A stretch of 46,097 nucleotides of DNA from Dehalococcoidia bacterium UBA2160 (GTDB taxonomy: Bacteria; Chloroflexota; Dehalococcoidia; Lucifugimonadales; UBA1123): contig DCWO01000143.1 in NCBI GenBank assembly GCA_002328865.1, positions 1-46,097 of the forward strand. Reading direction: 5' to 3'. Below are positions 42,640 through 46,097 of the stretch, piece by piece (position 1 is the stretch's first letter; each line of letters begins with the position of its first letter). The notes beneath the pieces are model-generated. The model saw only the letters and a list, made by a program, of their open reading frames with translations. It had not been told where the DNA came from and made no database searches. A program made the position numbers and the translations under genes.

Positions 42640-42687
42640 TCAGTATATTACGGCATTACGTTCTTGTCAAGTATCGTACTTACTGAC
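42640..42687 (-). promoter_or_regulatory. Consensus promoter with inverted repeats, RHH gene
   Basis: On the minus strand TTGACA (42670-42665), exactly 17 bases, TATACT (42647-42642): close to a perfect sigma-70 promoter. AAGTA-TCG-TACTT (42669-42681) is an inverted repeat overlapping the -35. A further pair, GTCAGTA (42640-42646) and TACTGAC (42681-42687), flanks the promoter. Both are candidate sites for an autoregulating RHH protein. Confidence 0.72.
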
Positions 42688-42771
42688 ACATCTCACCAAG
42701 TCCCTTAACGGGGGATTGACTGTGCTATGCGATAATCTCTGCGGGCAGAATCAGACAGAGGAGGGACATCC

Positions 42772-43788
42772 GTGAAAGTGGCCGCCATATTCGGCGAGCG
42801 CGCAGCAGGCGTCGTTGACGTGCCGAAGCCCACGCCGAAAGAGGATTTCGCACTGGTCAAAGTCCACGTCGTCCCGATGTGCACCGAATACAAAGCATTC
42901 GAATCAGGACGCCAAGGCCATCGTTTCGGGCACGAGGCGACCGGGGAGGTGGTCGAGGCAGCGCAACCGGGGCGCGTCAAGGTCGGAGATCGCGTAGTGG
43001 TGCAGCCGGGCTACCCTTGCGGAAGATGTTCTCTGTGCCTTGCCGGAGAACACATCCACTGCCAGAGTCCCCGAGACGTACGCCAGATCACCGGATCGGT
43101 CGCCGGCGCCGCGACCTTTGCCCAGTATCTGCTTAAAGCGGACTGGCTTCTCTCGCCGATTCCGGACGGGGTCAGCTACCAGCAAGCAAGCATGGCGTGC
43201 TGCGGACTGGGCCCAACCTTCGGCGCCATGCAGCAGATGGGGGTCGATGCCCATGATACGATCCTGATCACCGGTTTGGGGCCCGTCGGACTGGGCGGAG
43301 TTGTTAACGCAAACTTCCTCGGAGCACGTATTCTCGCAGTGGAAGGCAATCCCTTTCGCGCCAACTTGGCCATGAAACTGGGCGCAGATGCGGTGCTGGA
43401 CCCCGACGCCGCCGATGTCCTGGACCAGATCATGGACCTAACGGGCGGCGTCGGAGTCGACAAGGCTTTAGATTGCTCAGGGAACCCACGCGCCCATCGG
43501 CTGATGATCGACTCGGTGCGGCGCAAGGGAGAGGCGAGCTTCATCGGTGAGGGCGGCGAGTTCCCTCTGACGGCCAGCCGGGACATGATCCGCAAAGGAT
43601 TGGTCTTAAGAGGGTCCTGGCACTACAACCTGGCCGATTATTCGAAACTTATCAACGTCATTGAGCAATCGTCAGATCAACTCGACAAGTTCATTACGCA
43701 CGCGTTCCCGATGAGTCAAGTGCAGCAAGCCTGGGAGTTGCAGTCGACACTCGAATGCGGGAAGGTTTTGTTGGACCCCTGGGCGTAG
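42772..43788 (+). CDS. Zinc-binding MDR-family alcohol/polyol dehydrogenase
   Basis: A 338-residue medium-chain dehydrogenase. The structural zinc site is CGRCSLCLAGEHIHC (C-x2-C-x2-C-x7-C), and GHEATGEVVE contributes catalytic zinc binding with an earlier Cys (PMCTEYK). The nucleotide fold starts at ILITGLGPVGLGGVV. The substrate is probably a sugar, polyol or alcohol. The start is GTG 42772, after AGGAGGG. It lies 47 bases upstream of a ThuA gene on the same strand. An extended -10 (TGCGATAAT, 42728-42736) is a possible promoter. Confidence 0.9.
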   Translation: MKVAAIFGERAAGVVDVPKPTPKEDFALVKVHVVPMCTEYKAFESGRQGHRFGHEATGEVVEAAQPGRVKVGDRVVVQPGYPCGRCSLCLAGEHIHCQSPRDVRQITGSVAGAATFAQYLLKADWLLSPIPDGVSYQQASMACCGLGPTFGAMQQMGVDAHDTILITGLGPVGLGGVVNANFLGARILAVEGNPFRANLAMKLGADAVLDPDAADVLDQIMDLTGGVGVDKALDCSGNPRAHRLMIDSVRRKGEASFIGEGGEFPLTASRDMIRKGLVLRGSWHYNLADYSKLINVIEQSSDQLDKFITHAFPMSQVQQAWELQSTLECGKVLLDPWA

Positions 43789-43835
43789 AATATCGAACAC
43801 GACGGACGCTGCCGAACAATTAGGAAAGAAAGCTC

Positions 43836-44783
43836 ATGAACAGGCAACACGAAGACCTTTGGATTACATATGAGGGTTGGCAGGGACCTGGCGCTGGGAA
43901 GCACATCGTCCTCGTCAGCGGCGACGAGGAGTACAGATCGGAAGAGAGCCTGCCAATGCTGGCGAAAATACTTGCCGTGCGCCACGGATTCAAATGCACG
44001 GTGCTCTTTGCCGTCGATCCCGAGACCGGCGCCATCGATCCGGAGACACTGGACAACATTCCGGGCCTACACCATCTCGACGACGCCGACTTGATGATCA
44101 TGCTCATTCGGTTTCGAGAACTCCCCGACGAACAAATGAAGCACATCATCGACTACACGAACCGAGGAAAGCCGGTGATCGGTCTGAGAACCGCGACGCA
44201 CGCTTTCAAGTACGTCAAGGACTCGCAGAGCTCGTACGCCAAGTACAGTTGTGAGGATGAGCAGTTCGAGGGCGGATACGGCCGGCAGGTATTAGGTGAA
44301 ACGTGGGTCGGCCATCACAGCAACCACGGCGTAGAGAGCACTCGCGGCGTCATCGACGAGGCGAACCGGACGCATCCCGTGCTGAAGGGCGTGCGAGACA
44401 TCTGGTGTCCGACCGATGTTTACGCCGTCGGCGAAATCACGGGCGATCCGCGGGTCTTGGTTTGGGGGCAGGTGCTCCAAGGAATGGATCCGCGAGACGG
44501 CCCCAACCTCGACAAGTCGCGGATGCCGATCGCGTGGGTCAAGAGCTACACCGGTGACGACGGGAACACGTGCCGCGTGTTCTGCACCACGATGGGCGCG
44601 TCCGTCGATCTGGAAAACGCCGGTCTGCGTCGCTTGCTCGTGAACGCATGCTATTGGGGCATGGAGATGGAGGACCGGATTTCAGATGCGAGCAACGTAG
44701 ACTATGTCGGCGATTACAATCCGACTGCATTTGGCTACGGCGGATTCACGAAGGGCGTTCGTCCTTCAGAGCATGCATTCTGA
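43836..44783 (+). CDS. ThuA-domain (trehalose-utilisation-like) protein
   Basis: A 315-residue protein of the ThuA-like (glutamine amidotransferase-related) fold. It begins HIVLVSGDEEYRSEESLPML and continues DADLMIMLIRFRELPDEQ, GKPVIGLRTATHAF and VGHHSNHGVES; a later segment resembles RVFCTTMGASVDL and GLRRLLVNACYWG, all usual for this group. It probably acts on a sugar or oligosaccharide, often with an MDR dehydrogenase partner as here. The start is ATG 43836. Confidence 0.87.
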   Translation: MNRQHEDLWITYEGWQGPGAGKHIVLVSGDEEYRSEESLPMLAKILAVRHGFKCTVLFAVDPETGAIDPETLDNIPGLHHLDDADLMIMLIRFRELPDEQMKHIIDYTNRGKPVIGLRTATHAFKYVKDSQSSYAKYSCEDEQFEGGYGRQVLGETWVGHHSNHGVESTRGVIDEANRTHPVLKGVRDIWCPTDVYAVGEITGDPRVLVWGQVLQGMDPRDGPNLDKSRMPIAWVKSYTGDDGNTCRVFCTTMGASVDLENAGLRRLLVNACYWGMEMEDRISDASNVDYVGDYNPTAFGYGGFTKGVRPSEHAF

Positions 44784-44894
44784 GAACGCGAGAACATATC
44801 CGGATGCGAAGCGACAAGGGACGCGAGGGACAACAGGGACGAAAGGCATTGGCGCATGATTTCGCTGACGGCTGACGGCTGACTGCCGACCGAG

Positions 44895-45407
44895 CTAACC
44901 CGCCACCTTGTACGCGACGCACGCGACGATCTCGATCGTCAGCGGCTTTTGGGCCAAACCGGTCGTGCCCAGCACCGCCCGGCAGGGCGAGTTGTGGATG
45001 AACTCGCGGTAGACCTCGTTCAGCAGCGGCCACTTGTCCATGTCCGTCAGGTAGATCTGCAGGCTCACCACGCGTTCGTAGCTCGTGCCCGCCGCCTCCA
45101 GCGTGGTTTGCAGATGTCGGAAAGCGGCGCGATACTGCTCCTCATCGGTTTCACCGACGATCGCACCGTCGAATCCCGAGGACGTGGTCCCGCGCGGAAG
45201 CACCTTGATCGCGCGAACTTTGAGCATCCTGACCTGATCCTCTTCGAAGTAGTCGCCGTAGAGGCCTTTTCGATACGAAACTTCGTCGGTGGTCTGCCGT
45301 CGTCCGTCAGCTATGATCAGGTCCAGGAGCCGATCCCGCTCCTCGAAAGGCAACGCGTTCGCTTCGTCGATGCTCATCGCGTCCAGGTCTGCTAGGGTCG
45401 TCGGCAT
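44895..45407 (-). CDS. RidA (YjgF/YER057c) family protein, N-terminally extended
   Basis: A 170-residue member of the Rid family, some deaminating reactive enamine/imine intermediates. The C-terminal part is recognisable: RHLQTTLEAAGTSYERVVSL, IYLTDMDKW and the conserved Arg in PCRAVLGTTGLA, then LTIEIVACVAY. The usual N-terminal GPYSQAV segment is altered, and about 40 extra residues (MPTTLADLDAMSIDEANALP) precede the fold. The start is ATG 45407. The catalytic function of this subgroup is uncertain. Confidence 0.78.
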   Translation of the reverse strand: MPTTLADLDAMSIDEANALPFEERDRLLDLIIADGRRQTTDEVSYRKGLYGDYFEEDQVRMLKVRAIKVLPRGTTSSGFDGAIVGETDEEQYRAAFRHLQTTLEAAGTSYERVVSLQIYLTDMDKWPLLNEVYREFIHNSPCRAVLGTTGLAQKPLTIEIVACVAYKVAG

Positions 45408-45570
45408 ATCTATCCCTTCATAGCCATATTCGTTGCTTGGTCACAGGTTCTCATGCCATTCGGGAGGAATTGACTGGTCGTGTCAATTTTCGCGATGCGG
45501 TTCGCAAGCATTCGATTGGCATCGGAATGCCCTGCAACGTTATCTCCGATGACAGGAAGCATGCAATCCA

Positions 45571-46095
45571 TCATTTTCGTAGGAAAAGTTGAATCGTTCT
45601 CAAGGTATCATCCGTATAGTAAGAGCGATTGCCTTTGAACAAATCGGCGAGATCATTGAGGAGGTCGCGAAAGTCCCACAATACTATTCCTTCACGCTGC
45701 GCTTCTGTTTTTGCCTCATCATTCCAACCCCAGGTAGCGATGATCTTCCGGTAGTTGCCGTTCCTAAAGCCGTATTTTTCGAGTTGAGCCCGAATCTCGG
45801 CGGCTCCAAATTTCCTTTGCGCAAAATAACCTATCGTTCGACGCTGGCCAGACTGTTGTACTCGTTGGTGGAGCTTCTCGACTGAGAATTCGTTTCCGGT
45901 GAGCTTAGAGTAGGAACGCGATATCGACACGCCCGATTCAATATGGTATCGCTTTAACGAGTCATCGCTCGGATCAATAGCAAGAAGGTCAATTTCGTAT
46001 TGTCCAGAGCACTTGATATTGGGGATTGTGAACCACCCACGAACGTATCGACAATAAGCCTCGACTATCTTTTCCGTCGTCTCCATAGCGTCCAC
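45571..46095 (-). CDS. Hypothetical protein, possible PD-(D/E)XK nuclease-like fold (may be partial)
   Basis: A frame of up to 174 residues reaching within two bases of the window end, so the true start may be outside; ATG 46086 is the best internal start and GTG 46095 the longest. Near the N-terminus EIDLLAIDPSDDSLKRYHIE is followed by SG, giving D...E-x-G where PD-(D/E)XK nucleases have D...E-x-K. A later IIATWGWNDEAKTEAQREGI resembles the end of such folds. The region is less GC-rich than the surrounding DNA, pointing to transfer. The 163 bases after the Rid gene hold nothing recognisable. Confidence 0.55.
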   Translation of the reverse strand: MDAMETTEKIVEAYCRYVRGWFTIPNIKCSGQYEIDLLAIDPSDDSLKRYHIESGVSISRSYSKLTGNEFSVEKLHQRVQQSGQRRTIGYFAQRKFGAAEIRAQLEKYGFRNGNYRKIIATWGWNDEAKTEAQREGIVLWDFRDLLNDLADLFKGNRSYYTDDTLRTIQLFLRK

Positions 46096-46097
46096 TC

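Noticed and set aside
44805..44885. Short GGGAC and GACGGCT repeats between the ThuA and Rid genes
   Set aside because: Few, short and imperfect units; no sign of a CRISPR array or functional element.

Overview
This is a GC-rich (about 60%), gene-dense bacterial chromosome segment. Its gene content points to a Chloroflexota lineage of the Dehalococcoidia/SAR202 type. That placement is an inference from four features: an nrdR-nrdJ (B12-dependent ribonucleotide reductase) operon; a cell-division cluster cut down to rsmH-ftsA-ftsZ with no mur, mraY, ftsI or ftsW genes; a cysteine-type (CxxxY) CcmE; and a selenocysteine protein of a family I recall from marine metagenomes. No rRNA, tRNA or CRISPR array was seen.

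Layout. 1-4.3 kb: MFS transporter, birA, a pair of SDR genes (the second has lost its active site) and a DUF167 protein, all on +. 4.3-9.1 kb: a Fic protein with its own palindromic promoter, then proC-yggT, pdxA and a frameshifted YjzC-like gene, all on -. 9.1-13.7 kb: an XRE-ImmA pair downstream of the nrdR-nrdJ operon, whose promoter carries two NrdR-box-like sites. 13.9-15.8 kb: a duplicated-domain lipoprotein and a hemerythrin protein. 15.8-19.3 kb: ftsZ, ftsA, rsmH. 19.6-22.1 kb: a MogA/MoaB protein, trmD and an IS630-family element whose transposase is split by a possible +1 frameshift. 22.1-24.5 kb: a CBS protein and ccmC-ccmD-ccmE around four 11-bp direct repeats. 24.6-28.3 kb: a tetR-ATPase-permease operon. 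28.4-36.7 kb: methyltransferase, D-aminoacylase, epimerase, lipoprotein-cyclophilin fusion, eukaryote-type hexokinase and thiolase. 37-38.5 kb: two prepilin-like genes. 38.7-46.1 kb: the selenoprotein, a cyclopropane synthase, two small genes with an excellent promoter, an MDR dehydrogenase with a ThuA protein, a Rid protein and a nuclease-like gene at the edge.

The most interesting locus is 38683-40326. Two open stretches in the same frame are separated by one TGA (38968-38970). The TGA lies in a U-G-T-C motif, and a perfect 8-bp hairpin with a UGG loop begins 11 nt after it. I read this as one 547-residue selenoprotein of the UGSC family with a bacterial SECIS element; an ordinary gene caller would split it in two.

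The window mixes housekeeping genes with an SDR/thiolase/Rid/aminoacylase/MDR repertoire suited to degrading varied organic compounds, plus a few less GC-rich accessory genes (fic, xre-immA, the terminal nuclease-like gene) that look acquired.
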